Assembly: GCF_030818905.1 (NCBI RefSeq)
Contig: NZ_JAUTAZ010000001.1
Coordinates: forward strand, 3,038,001-3,102,000
Direction: 5' to 3'
Source: Microbacterium sp. SORGH_AS_0888
Lineage (GTDB): Bacteria > Actinomycetota > Actinomycetes > Actinomycetales > Microbacteriaceae
DNA: 64,000 bases
Position numbers and translations under genes: made by a program. The first letter of the stretch is position 1. Each line of letters begins with the position of its first letter. Below the pieces are notes generated by a model. It ran no database searches. It saw nothing but the letters and a program-made list of their open reading frames with translations, and was not told where the DNA came from. Below, piece by piece: positions 14,780-23,982 of this stretch.

Positions 14780-16975
14780 TCAGCCGGCGAACGCCGTGCC
14801 CGGGCGCACCACGAGCGAGCGCGGCGCGAGTGTCGCGAGCGCCCGGCGTGCGGGCGTCGCCGCGGACAACAGTCCGCGCCGCACCGCGAGCGCGTCCCGC
14901 AACGGATCGGCGCGCTCCTCGTCGGCGGGCGCGTAGCCCGCCACCTCGATCGCCGCGACGAGCGCCGCGACGGCCTCCGGCGGTGCGCCCGCCGCCGTCA
15001 GCCGCGCGCCGAGGCCGCGCGGGGTGTCGCTCGAGCGCACCGGGATCCACAGATCGATCGCGGTCTCCTGCACGAGCAGCCAGGATGCGGCGGCCCCGCC
15101 GCGTCGGATCCGCCGCCGCCGGCGCAGCGCGGCGATCGTGCCCGGCACCGCGAGCAGGATCACGATCGCGAGGAGCACGATGCCCGTCACCGACCAGCCC
15201 CGTGAAGTCGGCGTCCCGACCGGGGCGTCGGGGAGCTCCTCCGCAGGCTGGGTCGCCGAGGCGGAGGGAGCGGCGGGCGCGCTCGCCGTCGGCACAGGAG
15301 CCGTCGTCGGAGCGGACGTCGGCGCGTCGCTCGCGGAGCCGCTGCCTGAGAACACCGGCGGCGTGCCGAGGCTGTTGGTCGGCTCGAACCCGATCCAGCC
15401 GATGCCCTCGAAGTAGACCTCCGGCCAGGCGTGCAGCAGGTCGCTCGTGACCGCATAGACCGGGTTGCCGTCGACGACGCGGCCGGTCGCAGTGCCGGGC
15501 AGATAGCCCACGACGATGCGCGTCGGCATCCCGAGCTCCCGAGCCATGAGCGTGAACGCCGACGCGAAGTGCACGCAGTAGCCCGCGCGGACGCGGAGGA
15601 AGTCCGCGACCGCCTGCACGCCCGAGCCGTCGAACCCGTCCGCCACCGGAGCGTCGAGGGAGTAGCGGAACTCGCTCGAGCGGAACCAGCTCTGCAGCGC
15701 CGCCGCCCGGTCGTAGGCGGTCGTCGCGCCCGCCGTCACCTGATCCGCGAGCTGCGACACGATCTCCGGAGTGTCGGCCGGCACCGCCGTGTAGGCGGGA
15801 TCGACTCCGGCGGCCGCGGCGCCGCGGATCTGCTCGAGGGTCGGGCGCGGCACCGTGCTGCTCACCGCGTACGACTGATCCGAGGAGTCCGCATCGATCG
15901 CGACGACCGTGCGGTTCTCGCTCAGCACGCCCCAGGAGCCGGTGAGGCCCTCGACCGACGTGGCCGGGAACGTCACCGGCAGGTAGCGCGAACGCAAGCC
16001 ATCGATGTCGATGTCGGTCTCGACATCCGTCGTCGCAATCCCCGGGTCGACGGGCACGGGTGCGAACCCGCCGCCGAGGTCACCGCGGTCGGGCTGCCAG
16101 TTCTCGCCCTCCAGGCGCGACAGGCTCGCCACCCGCAGGTACGGCGCCCCGCCGAGCGTCGAACGCACCTCGAGGACCTTCGACGGGTTGGGGCGCCGCA
16201 GGTCGTCGCCGAGCTGCAGCGAGGCGTCGATCCCGGTGCCGCCGCTCCCGCCGAGGCTCACACGGGCGACCGGCGCCGGCAGCAACGGCGTCACCACGAG
16301 CGCCGTGACGACCGCGACCGTCCCGATCGCCAGCGCACCGGCGCCGGCCGCGCTCCACAGACGCCGGTCCGCACCCGGACGCGAGCGGGCTTCGGTCCAC
16401 ACCAGAACGAGGATGCCGACACCCAGCAGCACGAAGCTCCACACGTCGCTGCGGCCGGGAACCGCCACCGCCGGCGCAGCCCAGACCGCGACGACCGCGA
16501 CCGCGCCGAGCAACGGCAGCCGGGTCGTGATGACGACGTAGTCGAGCACGATCCCGAGCATCGCCGTCGCCGAGACGAGGAAGAACGCGACCTCCGGCGT
16601 GACCGGCAGCGGGGGCGTCTCGACCGTCATCTGCCCGAACGTCGCCGCCACGTCATCGGCCGCGCGCCGCAGGACACCCGGGTCCGGGAGGAACCCCAAC
16701 CACGCGGTGTCGCGGAAGAACACGACCGTCGTCGCGAGGCCCCACACGACGATCTCGGCGATCGCCACGAACGGCGCCCGCCAGCGCAGCCACCGCGTTG
16801 CCAGACCGGTCGCCAGCGGCAGCGCGGCCATCGCCAGCGCACCGATCAGCCACGGCCCGGACTGGATCACCCGCAGCGACGGCAGGAGCGCGGCGAGCAG
16901 CGCGAGCTCGACCCCGAGCGCAGCGGCCCAGGGCACCCGGGGCGCGGCGTCGAGGCGCGCGTCGTCACGCGACAC
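14780..16975 (-). CDS. Transglutaminase-like membrane protein (DUF3488/TgpA type)
   Basis: 731 residues. The N-terminal ~190 residues hold about six transmembrane helices, then a large extracellular region contains a transglutaminase core: RAGYCVHFASAFTLMARELGMPTR (catalytic Cys) and LLHAWPEVYFEGIGWIGFEPTN (His and Asp/Glu). A Pro/Ala/Thr-rich linker and a further helix near 615-635 precede a cytoplasmic C-terminal domain (DUF4129-like position). GTG 16975 overlaps the DUF58 gene by 11 bp. The MoxR-DUF58-transglutaminase set is conserved in bacteria and linked to envelope protein maturation; the substrate is unknown. Confidence 0.86.
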   Translation of the reverse strand: MSRDDARLDAAPRVPWAAALGVELALLAALLPSLRVIQSGPWLIGALAMAALPLATGLATRWLRWRAPFVAIAEIVVWGLATTVVFFRDTAWLGFLPDPGVLRRAADDVAATFGQMTVETPPLPVTPEVAFFLVSATAMLGIVLDYVVITTRLPLLGAVAVVAVWAAPAVAVPGRSDVWSFVLLGVGILVLVWTEARSRPGADRRLWSAAGAGALAIGTVAVVTALVVTPLLPAPVARVSLGGSGGTGIDASLQLGDDLRRPNPSKVLEVRSTLGGAPYLRVASLSRLEGENWQPDRGDLGGGFAPVPVDPGIATTDVETDIDIDGLRSRYLPVTFPATSVEGLTGSWGVLSENRTVVAIDADSSDQSYAVSSTVPRPTLEQIRGAAAAGVDPAYTAVPADTPEIVSQLADQVTAGATTAYDRAAALQSWFRSSEFRYSLDAPVADGFDGSGVQAVADFLRVRAGYCVHFASAFTLMARELGMPTRIVVGYLPGTATGRVVDGNPVYAVTSDLLHAWPEVYFEGIGWIGFEPTNSLGTPPVFSGSGSASDAPTSAPTTAPVPTASAPAAPSASATQPAEELPDAPVGTPTSRGWSVTGIVLLAIVILLAVPGTIAALRRRRRIRRGGAAASWLLVQETAIDLWIPVRSSDTPRGLGARLTAAGAPPEAVAALVAAIEVAGYAPADEERADPLRDALAVRRGLLSAATPARRALATLAPRSLVVRPGTAFAG

Positions 16976-18266
16976 GAGGCGACACCCCCGCCACCGCGGC
17001 GGACCAGACCGCGGCGATCTCCGAGCCCGTGCGATCACGATCCGCGGCGCCCGGTCCCGCGAGCTGTGCCCACACCTCGTCGGGTGTGCCCGTGGCCGCC
17101 GTCACGGCCCCACCGCGCCAGCCCCGCGCGGCGCCCGCCACCGCGGGCTCGGCGCCGATCGCGAGGAGCACGGGCAGCGTGCTGTGGGCGGCCACCGCCG
17201 ACAGTGCCGTCGCCTCCTCCTCCCGCAGGGCGCCGGTCACCAGCACGAGCGGTCCGGCGACATCGCCCGCGAAGCGCGCGGCGAGCGCGGCCAGCGGCGC
17301 ACCGGCGTCGACGTGCAGCGCGGCAGCGGCCAGCAGCATCCTCTCGATCCCCGCCTCGTCGCCCGCCTCGATCGTCTCGCACAGCGGGTGCCCGGTCACG
17401 TCCGTCACCGCGACCTCGAAGCCGTCGTGCACGAGCCGCGCGGCCACCGACACGCACGCCGTCACCGCGACCTCGAAGCGCGGGTCGCCGCCGGGCGCGC
17501 TCGCGCCGGGGGAGAACCGCTCGCTGGAGAGGTCGAACACGACCGTCGCCTCCGGGGAGGTCTCGCGTTCCTCCTGCCGCACCATGAGCTCGTCGCGGTG
17601 TGCCGTCGCGCGCCAGTGGATGCGGCGCATGGAGTCGCCGGGCGCCCAGGGGCGCGCGACCAGATCGTCGTTGCCCTGGCCGTATCGGTGGGAAGGGGTC
17701 GGGTGGGCGCCGCCCGACCTCCCGGGCGGCGCCGGCGTCGGGGCGAGGCCGATCGGCGACGGCGTCACCGTGAGCCGTGTCTGCCCGCCGAGCTCGATCG
17801 TGCGGCGCGCGATCCCGAACGGGTCCGTGATGGTCACGGAGAGCGGGCCCATCAGGTGGACGCCGCGCTCGGTCGCGCGCAGCGCGTAGGTGCGTTCCGC
17901 CGTCCGCTCATCCGCGCGCCACCCCGAGCCCACGGCGGCCCAGGCGCCCGACGCCGTGCCCTCCAGACCGGCGGGCACGGCGTCCTGCCAGAGGCCCGCC
18001 GGCATCCCGGCCGCCGATCGCATCCGCATCCTCATCCGCACCGTGACCGTGTCGCCGACCGCGGGCAGTGCCGGAGCGACCGCGCGCGCGACGTCCGCTG
18101 CCCGGCGCACGGTCCACACCCACACCACCGACGCCGCGACGAGGGCGACCAGCAGCACGCCCAGCATCTGCAGCCCGACGAGCCCCACCTGGGCGGCCAG
18201 CGCGAAGCACGCGGCGGCCAGGAGCAGCGCTCCCGCGCCTCGGAGCGTCAGCGGGATCCGGCGCAT
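16965..18266 (-). CDS. DUF58 domain protein with N-terminal membrane anchor
   Basis: 433 residues. Two transmembrane helices (about 9-30 and 33-53) are followed by a beta-rich region and the DUF58 core, whose hallmark HPTPSHRYGQGNDDLVARPWAPGDSMRRIHWRATA spans about 208-240. A vWA-like C-terminal part follows. Members are partners of MoxR ATPases. ATG 18266 lies 3 bp after the moxR stop and its 3' end overlaps the transglutaminase gene, so all three are cotranscribed. Confidence 0.87.
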   Translation of the reverse strand: MRRIPLTLRGAGALLLAAACFALAAQVGLVGLQMLGVLLVALVAASVVWVWTVRRAADVARAVAPALPAVGDTVTVRMRMRMRSAAGMPAGLWQDAVPAGLEGTASGAWAAVGSGWRADERTAERTYALRATERGVHLMGPLSVTITDPFGIARRTIELGGQTRLTVTPSPIGLAPTPAPPGRSGGAHPTPSHRYGQGNDDLVARPWAPGDSMRRIHWRATAHRDELMVRQEERETSPEATVVFDLSSERFSPGASAPGGDPRFEVAVTACVSVAARLVHDGFEVAVTDVTGHPLCETIEAGDEAGIERMLLAAAALHVDAGAPLAALAARFAGDVAGPLVLVTGALREEEATALSAVAAHSTLPVLLAIGAEPAVAGAARGWRGGAVTAATGTPDEVWAQLAGPGAADRDRTGSEIAAVWSAAVAGVSPRVA

Positions 18267-18269
18267 CTC

Positions 18270-19280
18270 TCAGCCGCGCGGCTCGAGGGGCACCCGCATC
18301 GTGCCCACGATGCGTTCGAGCAGCGCCGTCACCTGCTCGCCGGGGTCGGTGCCGCGCCCGACCGCCGCGCGCGAGGGGATCAGCCGGTGCGCGAACACCG
18401 GCACCACCAGGCGGGCGACGTCGTCCGGGATCACGAAGGTCCTCCCGTCGAGCGCCGCCTGCACCTTGGCGGCGCGCACGAGCTGCAGCGTGGCACGGGG
18501 GCTCGCGCCGAGCCTCAGCTCGGGGTGGGTCCGGGTCGCCTGCGCGAGCGCGACGGCGTACTCCTCGACGGCGGGGGAGACGTGGATGCCGCGGGCCCAT
18601 GCGATGAGCCCGCTCACCTCGGCCGCCGACACCACCGGGCGCAGATCGGCCAGCGGGTTCGCGGTCTCCCGCTGGCGCAGCATCAGGACCTCGGCGGCGG
18701 CATCCGGATACCCCATCGAGATGCGCATCATGAAGCGATCGCGCTGCGCCTCCGGCAGGGCATAGGTGCCCTCCATGTCGAGGGGGTTCTGGGTCGCGAC
18801 GACGAGGAAGGGATCCGCGAGCCGGTAGGAGCGGCCATCGACCGTGACCTGCCGCTCCTCCATGGCCTCCAGCAGCGCCGACTGCGTCTTGGGGGAGGAG
18901 CGGTTGATCTCGTCGGCGATCACGATCTGCGCGAACACCGCGCCCGGCTTGAACTCGAACTCGCGCGCGACCGGGTCGAACACCGAGACGCCGGTGACGT
19001 CGCCGGGCAGCAGGTCGGGCGTGAACTGGATGCGGCGGACCGTGGCCGCCACGCTCGCCGCGAGCGCGCGGGCGAGCATGGTCTTGCCGACGCCGGGCAC
19101 ATCCTCGATGAGGAGGTGGCCCTCGGCGAGCAGGGCGATGAGGGCGGCCCTGACGGCATCCGGTTTTCCGTCGATGACGCGCTCCACCGACGCGCTGATG
19201 CGCCCGGTGACCTCGGCGAAGCGGGCGGGACCCACGTGCGAGCTGTCCGCGGGGGCGACGGCGTGCTCTGTCTCGGGCAT
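18270..19280 (-). CDS. MoxR-family AAA+ ATPase
   Basis: 336 residues. Walker A EDVPGVGKTMLARALA (about 51-66), Walker B VIADEINRSSPKTQSALLEAMEE (about 105-127), sensor 1 VVATQNP and an arginine-finger region PEAQRDRFMM define the MoxR/RavA-like AAA_3 family. It is a cytosolic chaperone-like ATPase, probably acting on the products of the next two genes. ATG 19280 is chosen because GGAGG precedes it; a longer frame to 19304 lacks a ribosome-binding site. Confidence 0.9.
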   Translation of the reverse strand: MPETEHAVAPADSSHVGPARFAEVTGRISASVERVIDGKPDAVRAALIALLAEGHLLIEDVPGVGKTMLARALAASVAATVRRIQFTPDLLPGDVTGVSVFDPVAREFEFKPGAVFAQIVIADEINRSSPKTQSALLEAMEERQVTVDGRSYRLADPFLVVATQNPLDMEGTYALPEAQRDRFMMRISMGYPDAAAEVLMLRQRETANPLADLRPVVSAAEVSGLIAWARGIHVSPAVEEYAVALAQATRTHPELRLGASPRATLQLVRAAKVQAALDGRTFVIPDDVARLVVPVFAHRLIPSRAAVGRGTDPGEQVTALLERIVGTMRVPLEPRG

Positions 19281-19350
19281 CGGAACTCCTCCGCGTCGGG
19301 CCACTTCCAGCGATCGTAACCCGGGTCGGCACCCCCTCGGCCGGCTGGGC

Positions 19351-19356
19351 TAGACT
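19351..19356 (+). promoter_or_regulatory. -10 box of the SRP RNA gene
   Basis: TAGACT about six bases before the inferred 5' end of the SRP RNA. It lies in the 80-bp gap between the divergently read moxR gene and ffs. Confidence 0.6.
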
Positions 19357-19361
19357 GTTCA

Positions 19362-19452
19362 CGGCTCTCCGCGTGGCGGCACCCAGGCCAACTCCCCCAG
19401 GACGGAAACGTAGCAAGGGTAACCAGGCTCTGTCGGGTGCGCGGAGGGTCTT
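19362..19452 (+). ncRNA. ffs: Bacterial small signal recognition particle RNA (4.5S)
   Basis: The conserved SRP Alu-less core is readable: CAGGACGGAAACGTAGCAAG then GGTAACCAGGCTCTGTCGG, which forms the helix 8 domain with the GGAA-type tetraloop and the asymmetric AGCA loop that binds Ffh. Outer arms CTCCGCG and CGCGGAG close the hairpin. A T-rich tract (TCTTTTCTTTT from 19449) follows as terminator. The RNA guides ribosome-nascent chains to the membrane with Ffh and FtsY. Ends are approximate. Confidence 0.92.
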
Positions 19453-19537
19453 TTCTTTTGCCCCGCACCTGCTTTCGAGGGTTCCTCCGCATTTGCTGAG
19501 AACATTCCCAGCACTCGGGGATGTCGGCGCACGGCGA

Positions 19538-19581
19538 GGATCCGGGCGGGGAACGGCGGGGATCCGGGCGGGGAAAGGTAG
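19538..19581. repeat. Two-copy 22-bp direct repeat upstream of pta
   Basis: GGATCCGGGCGGGGA occurs at 19538-19552 and again at 19560-19574, giving a 22-bp period. It lies between the SRP RNA terminator and the pta promoter. It could be a regulatory spacing element or simple duplication. Confidence 0.6.
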
Positions 19582-19625
19582 CTCGACGGCGAGACATGCG
19601 GAGCACCGTCCGCGAGGGCAGCGCC

Positions 19626-19631
19626 TAGGCT
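19626..19631 (+). promoter_or_regulatory. -10 box for leaderless pta
   Basis: TAGGCT exactly six bases before GTG 19638. No Shine-Dalgarno sequence is present, so translation is probably leaderless. Confidence 0.6.
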
Positions 19632-19637
19632 GGTCGG

Positions 19638-21746
19638 GTGGCGCAGAGCATCCTGATCACCTCGGCCGAGGGCCATTCGGGCAAGTCCACCATCGCGCTC
19701 GGTGTGCTCGAGGCGCTGAGCCATGCCGTCGCACGTGTGGGGGTGTTCCGACCGATCGCCCGCTCCACCGAGGAGCCGGACTACGTGCTCGAGATGCTGC
19801 TCGGCCATGACGGCGTGCAGCTCTCCTACGACGACTGCGTCGGCGTCACCTACGACGACGTGCACGCCGACCCCGACGCGGCGCTCGCCCGCATCGTCGA
19901 GCGGTTCAAGGCCGTCGAGGCGCAGTGCGACGCCGTCGTGATCCTCGGCAGCGACTACACGGATGTCGGCAACCCGGCCGAGTTCGCGTACAACGCCCGC
20001 ATCGCCGCGAACCTCGGCGCGCCCGTGCTGCTCGTCCTCGGCGGTCGAGGGCTCCCGGGGGAGGGGGAGACGCTCGGCACGAGCGACCCCCGCACCCCCG
20101 ACGAGGTCGCGCAGGTCGCGGCGCTCACCCTGGCCGAGCTCAAGAGCGCACGCGCGGAGCTGTTCGCGGTCGTCGCCAACCGCGTCGAGGTCGACCGCCT
20201 CGACACGACGGTCACCGCCGTCCGCGCCGTCGTCGGCGACGGCGTGCGGGTCTGGGCGCTGCCCGAGGATCGGTTCCTGGTCGCCCCCTCCGTGCGCGGC
20301 GTCATCCGTTCCGTCGGCGGAACGCTCATCAAGGGCGACCCGGAGCTGACCACCCGTGAGGTGCTGGGCGTCGTCGTCGCGGGGATGTCGATGGTCAACG
20401 TCCTCCCGCGCCTGACCGAGAGCGCGGTCGTGGTGATCCCCGCCGACCGCACGGAGGTGCTGCTGGCGGCCCTGCTGGCGAACGCCTCCGGCACGTTCCC
20501 CTCGCTCGCGGCCATCGTGCTCAACGGCCCGTTCCCGCTGCCGGAGGCGATCGACCGGCTCATCGACGGGCTGGGGTCGAGCCTGCCGATCATCACGACC
20601 GAGCGCGGCACCTACGACACCGCCGTGCGGATCATGCACGCGCGCGGACGTCTGGCCGCCGACTCGCAGCGCCGCTACGACACCGCGCTGGCGCTCTTCG
20701 AGCAGCACATCGACGGTGCGGAGCTCACCCGGCTGCTCGGGCTGGCACGGCCCACCGTCGTCACGCCGCTCATGTTCGAGTACGGCCTCATCGAGCGGGC
20801 ACGCGCCGACCGCAAGCACATCGTGCTGCCCGAGGGCGAGGACGACCGCATCCTCCGCGCTGCCGCGACCGTGCTCGCCCGTGGCATCGCCGACCTCACG
20901 ATCCTCGGGGAGGAGATCGAGGTCAGGGCGCGTGCGATCGAGCTCGGGATCGACATCCGCGACGCCCAGGTCGTGAGCCCCTTCGATGCGATCCTCGGCA
21001 CCCGCTTCGCGGAGGAGTATGCACGGCTGCGTGCGCACAAGGGCGTCTCGCTGCAGCAGGCGGCCGACACGATCACCGACTCCTCCTACTTCGGCACGAT
21101 GATGGTGCACAGCGGCCTGGCCGACGGCATGGTCTCGGGGGCCGCGCACACGACGGCGCACACCATCCGGCCCGCGTTCGAGATCATCAAGACCCGGCCG
21201 GACGTCTCCGTCGTCTCGAGCGTGTTCCTCATGGCGCTCGCCGACCGCGTGCTGGTCTACGGCGACTGCGCCGTGATCCCCGACCCGAGCGCCGAGCAGC
21301 TGGCCGACATCGCGATCTCGTCGGCGGCGACGGCGGCGCAGTTCGGCATCGAGCCCCGCGTCGCGATGCTCTCCTACTCCACCGGCGAGTCGGGTTCGGG
21401 CGCGGATGTCGAGAAGGTGCGCGAGGCGACGGCTTTCGTGCGCGAGCGCGCGCCCGAGCTGCCGGTCGAGGGGCCGATCCAGTACGACGCGGCCGCCGAC
21501 GCGGCCGTCGCGTCCAAGAAGATGCCGGGCTCGCAGGTCGCGGGGCGTGCGACGGTGTTCGTGTTCCCCGACCTCAACACCGGCAACAACACGTACAAGG
21601 CGGTCCAGCGGTCGGCCGGCGCGGTCGCGATCGGACCCGTGCTGCAGGGGCTCAACAAGCCCATCAACGACCTCTCGCGCGGCGCGCTGGTCGACGACAT
21701 CGTCAACACGATCGCGATCACCGCCATCCAGGCGCAGGGAGAGTGA
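19638..21746 (+). CDS. pta: Phosphate acetyltransferase, long form
   Basis: 702 residues from GTG 19638. The N-terminus is a P-loop BioD-like domain (ILITSAEGHSGKSTIALGVLEAL, about 4-26), then a DRTGG-type middle domain, and the catalytic PTA_PTB domain from about residue 380 (VTPLMFEYGLIERARADRKHIVLPEGEDDRIL). Motifs such as SYFGTMMVHSGLADGMVSGA near 485 and NTGNNTYKAVQRSAGA near 650 are classical. It interconverts acetyl-CoA and acetyl phosphate. The ackA gene follows, so the pair runs acetate overflow or uptake. The 143-bp gap between them contains a strong hairpin (21759-21843). Confidence 0.95.
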   Translation: MAQSILITSAEGHSGKSTIALGVLEALSHAVARVGVFRPIARSTEEPDYVLEMLLGHDGVQLSYDDCVGVTYDDVHADPDAALARIVERFKAVEAQCDAVVILGSDYTDVGNPAEFAYNARIAANLGAPVLLVLGGRGLPGEGETLGTSDPRTPDEVAQVAALTLAELKSARAELFAVVANRVEVDRLDTTVTAVRAVVGDGVRVWALPEDRFLVAPSVRGVIRSVGGTLIKGDPELTTREVLGVVVAGMSMVNVLPRLTESAVVVIPADRTEVLLAALLANASGTFPSLAAIVLNGPFPLPEAIDRLIDGLGSSLPIITTERGTYDTAVRIMHARGRLAADSQRRYDTALALFEQHIDGAELTRLLGLARPTVVTPLMFEYGLIERARADRKHIVLPEGEDDRILRAAATVLARGIADLTILGEEIEVRARAIELGIDIRDAQVVSPFDAILGTRFAEEYARLRAHKGVSLQQAADTITDSSYFGTMMVHSGLADGMVSGAAHTTAHTIRPAFEIIKTRPDVSVVSSVFLMALADRVLVYGDCAVIPDPSAEQLADIAISSAATAAQFGIEPRVAMLSYSTGESGSGADVEKVREATAFVRERAPELPVEGPIQYDAAADAAVASKKMPGSQVAGRATVFVFPDLNTGNNTYKAVQRSAGAVAIGPVLQGLNKPINDLSRGALVDDIVNTIAITAIQAQGE

Positions 21747-21758
21747 CCCCGCCCATGA

Positions 21759-21843
21759 CCACCATGTCCCACTTTCCCCCTATGCATGTCCCACTTCTGA
21801 CCGCTCAGCGGGGTGCTGAGCGGTCAGAAGTGGGACATGGTGG
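21759..21843. repeat. Large inverted repeat between pta and ackA with a competing third arm
   Basis: A perfect 24-bp inverted repeat (21785-21808 with 21816-21839) encloses a 7-base loop. A third segment, CCACCATGTCCCACTT at 21759-21774, is complementary over 16 bp to 21828-21843, that is to the outer part of the same right arm. Two mutually exclusive hairpins are therefore possible. It could terminate or attenuate transcription into ackA, or be a small palindromic repeat element. There is no T-run after it. Confidence 0.9.
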
Positions 21844-21888
21844 GGAGGGGTGTGCGGATGTGGGATGCGGTGGGGAGAGAGTGAGCCG

Positions 21889-23121
21889 ATGAGCGTCGTC
21901 CTGGTCGTCAACAGCGGGTCGTCATCATTCAAGTACCAGCTGATCGACATGGCCCAGGAGGCCGTGCTCGCCACCGGACTGGTCGAACGCATCGGCCAGT
22001 CGGACGGGCGTGCGCGCCACACCGTGACCGCCGCCGCGTTCGGCGAGGGGGATGCGGCGGCCCCGACGGTCCTCGACGCCACGACCGAGCGCGAGCTGCC
22101 GATCCCCGATCACACGGCCGGCTTCGCCGTCATGCTCGAGGCGTTCGCCGAGAACGGCCCGTCGCTCGCCGAACGGCCGCCGGTCGCGGTCGGGCACCGC
22201 GTCGTGCACGGCGGCGCGCGCTTCTTCGAGCCGACGCTCATCACGCCGCTCGTCGAGATCAACATCGACGACCTCTCGATGCTCGCGCCGCTGCACAACC
22301 CCGGCGCCGTACAGGGGATCCGGGCGGCACGGGCGGCGTTCGGCGACATCCCCCACGTCGCGGTCTTCGACACGGCGTTCCACCAGACCATGCCGCCGGA
22401 GGCCTTCACCTACGCGATCGATCGCGAGCTCGCCGACCGCTACCGGCTGCGCAAGTACGGCTTCCACGGAACCTCGCACAAGTTCGTGAGCGAGGCCGCG
22501 GCGGCCTTCCTCGGCCGTCCGCTCGACGAGCTCCGGCAGATCGTGTTCCACCTCGGCAACGGAGCCTCGGTCACGGCGGTCGACCGCGGCCGCTCGGTCG
22601 ACACCTCGATGGGCTTCACCCCCCTCGAAGGCCTGGTGATGGGCACGCGCTCGGGCGATCTCGACCCGGCGGTGCTGCTCCAGCTCGCCCGGCGTGCGCG
22701 CATGACGACGGACGAGCTCGACGACCTGCTCAACAAGCGCTCCGGCCTGGTCGGGCTCGCGGGCGCGTCCGACATGCGCGACATCCTCGCCCGTGTCGAG
22801 CAGGGCGACGACGCGGCCGTGCTCGCCTTCGACGTCTACATCCATCGCCTGCGCGCCTACGCGGGCGCCTACCTCGCCCAGCTCGGCGGGGCCGACGTCA
22901 TCAGCTTCACGGCCGGCGTCGGGGAGAACGTGCCGGTCGTGCGCGCACAGGCGGTCGCCACCCTCGGCTACGCCGGCGTGCGGATCGACCCCGTCCGAAA
23001 CGCGGCCCGGGGCCGCGGCATCCGGGTCGTCTCCGCCGACGACTCCCCGGTGACGGTGCTCGTGGTCCCGACGAACGAGGAGCTCGAGATCGCCCGGCAG
23101 ACCCTCCAGGTCGCCGGCTGA
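21889..23121 (+). CDS. ackA: Acetate kinase
   Basis: 410 residues from ATG 21889. ASKHA-fold acetokinase signatures: VLVVNSGSSSFKYQL (residues 3-17), GHRVVHGG near 103, YGFHGTSHKFV near 187 and MGTRSGDLDP near 250, with a FTAGVGENVP end motif. It converts acetyl phosphate and ADP to acetate and ATP. It pairs with pta upstream. ATG 21889 is preferred to the longer frame because the NSGSSS motif must start within a few residues of the N-terminus. Confidence 0.95.
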   Translation: MSVVLVVNSGSSSFKYQLIDMAQEAVLATGLVERIGQSDGRARHTVTAAAFGEGDAAAPTVLDATTERELPIPDHTAGFAVMLEAFAENGPSLAERPPVAVGHRVVHGGARFFEPTLITPLVEINIDDLSMLAPLHNPGAVQGIRAARAAFGDIPHVAVFDTAFHQTMPPEAFTYAIDRELADRYRLRKYGFHGTSHKFVSEAAAAFLGRPLDELRQIVFHLGNGASVTAVDRGRSVDTSMGFTPLEGLVMGTRSGDLDPAVLLQLARRARMTTDELDDLLNKRSGLVGLAGASDMRDILARVEQGDDAAVLAFDVYIHRLRAYAGAYLAQLGGADVISFTAGVGENVPVVRAQAVATLGYAGVRIDPVRNAARGRGIRVVSADDSPVTVLVVPTNEELEIARQTLQVAG

Positions 23122-23167
23122 CCGGCCTGGGCCGCCGCCACGACACCCGCCAGTAACCTGCCGCCAC

Positions 23168-23173
23168 TACGCT
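23168..23173 (+). promoter_or_regulatory. Possible -10 box for the HAD gene
   Basis: TACGCT 24 bases before GTG 23197, with AGGAGG (23189-23194 region) between them as ribosome-binding site. Confidence 0.4.
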
Positions 23174-23196
23174 GGCGGGACCGACCAGGAGGCTCC

Positions 23197-23919
23197 GTGA
23201 CCCTGCCCGATCTCACCTCGTTCGACGCCGTGCTCTTCGACCTCGACGGCGTGCTCACCCCGACCGCCGAGGTGCACATGCACGCCTGGCAGCAGATGTT
23301 CACCGAGCTGTTCACGGCCTGGGGCGTCGAGCCGCCGTACACGGAGGCCGACTACTTCGAGCACCTGGACGGGAAGAAGCGCTACGACGGGGTCGCCGGG
23401 CTGCTGCGCAGCCGCGACGTCGAGGTGCCCTGGGGGAGCCCCGACGACGACCCGGCCGAGAACACCGTGTGCGGCATCGGCAACCGCAAGAACGAGGTGT
23501 TCGCCCGCATCCTGCGTGCCGAGGGCATCGCGCCCTACCCCGGCTCGTTGCGCCTCGTCGACCGGCTGCGGGCCGCCGGCGTGCCGGTGGCGGTCGTCTC
23601 CAGCTCCAAGAACGCCGAGGAGGTGCTGGCCGCGGCCGGCATCCGCGACCGTTTCCCCGTCGTCATGGACGGCGTCGTCGCCGAGCGCGACCACCTGGCC
23701 TCCAAGCCCGCTCCCGACGTGTTCGTCGAGGCGGCACGGATGCTGGGTGTCGAGCCCGCACGCAGCGCCGCCGTCGAGGACGCCCTCAGCGGCGTGCGCT
23801 CGGCCGTCGCCGGCGGCTTCGGGCTCGTCGTCGGCGTCGACCGCGGTGTCGGCGAGCGGGCGCTGACCGCCGCCGGCGCGGATGTGGTCGTCGACGACCT
23901 CGCCGCATTCGTAGACTGA
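23197..23919 (+). CDS. HAD-superfamily hydrolase, beta-phosphoglucomutase-like
   Basis: 240 residues. Motif I AVLFDLDGVLTPTAEVHMHAW (about 9-29) has the DxD nucleophile pair; motif II is VVSSSKN near 130, and motifs III/IV run through SKPAPDVFVEAARMLG and AVEDALSGVRSA near 165-195. The cap domain has DYFEHLDGKKRYDG, matching the beta-phosphoglucomutase subgroup. The GH65 phosphorylase gene follows 63 bp later. Together they suggest disaccharide phosphorolysis: the phosphorylase releases beta-glucose 1-phosphate and this enzyme converts it to glucose 6-phosphate. That coupling is inferred from context. An AGGAGG ribosome-binding site supports GTG 23197. Confidence 0.85.
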   Translation: MTLPDLTSFDAVLFDLDGVLTPTAEVHMHAWQQMFTELFTAWGVEPPYTEADYFEHLDGKKRYDGVAGLLRSRDVEVPWGSPDDDPAENTVCGIGNRKNEVFARILRAEGIAPYPGSLRLVDRLRAAGVPVAVVSSSKNAEEVLAAAGIRDRFPVVMDGVVAERDHLASKPAPDVFVEAARMLGVEPARSAAVEDALSGVRSAVAGGFGLVVGVDRGVGERALTAAGADVVVDDLAAFVD

Positions 23920-23982
23920 GCCGTCGGCCGCGCGACCCGAGCGGCCCGTCCGTCCGTTACACCCGAGGCAGAAGGCACGCCC

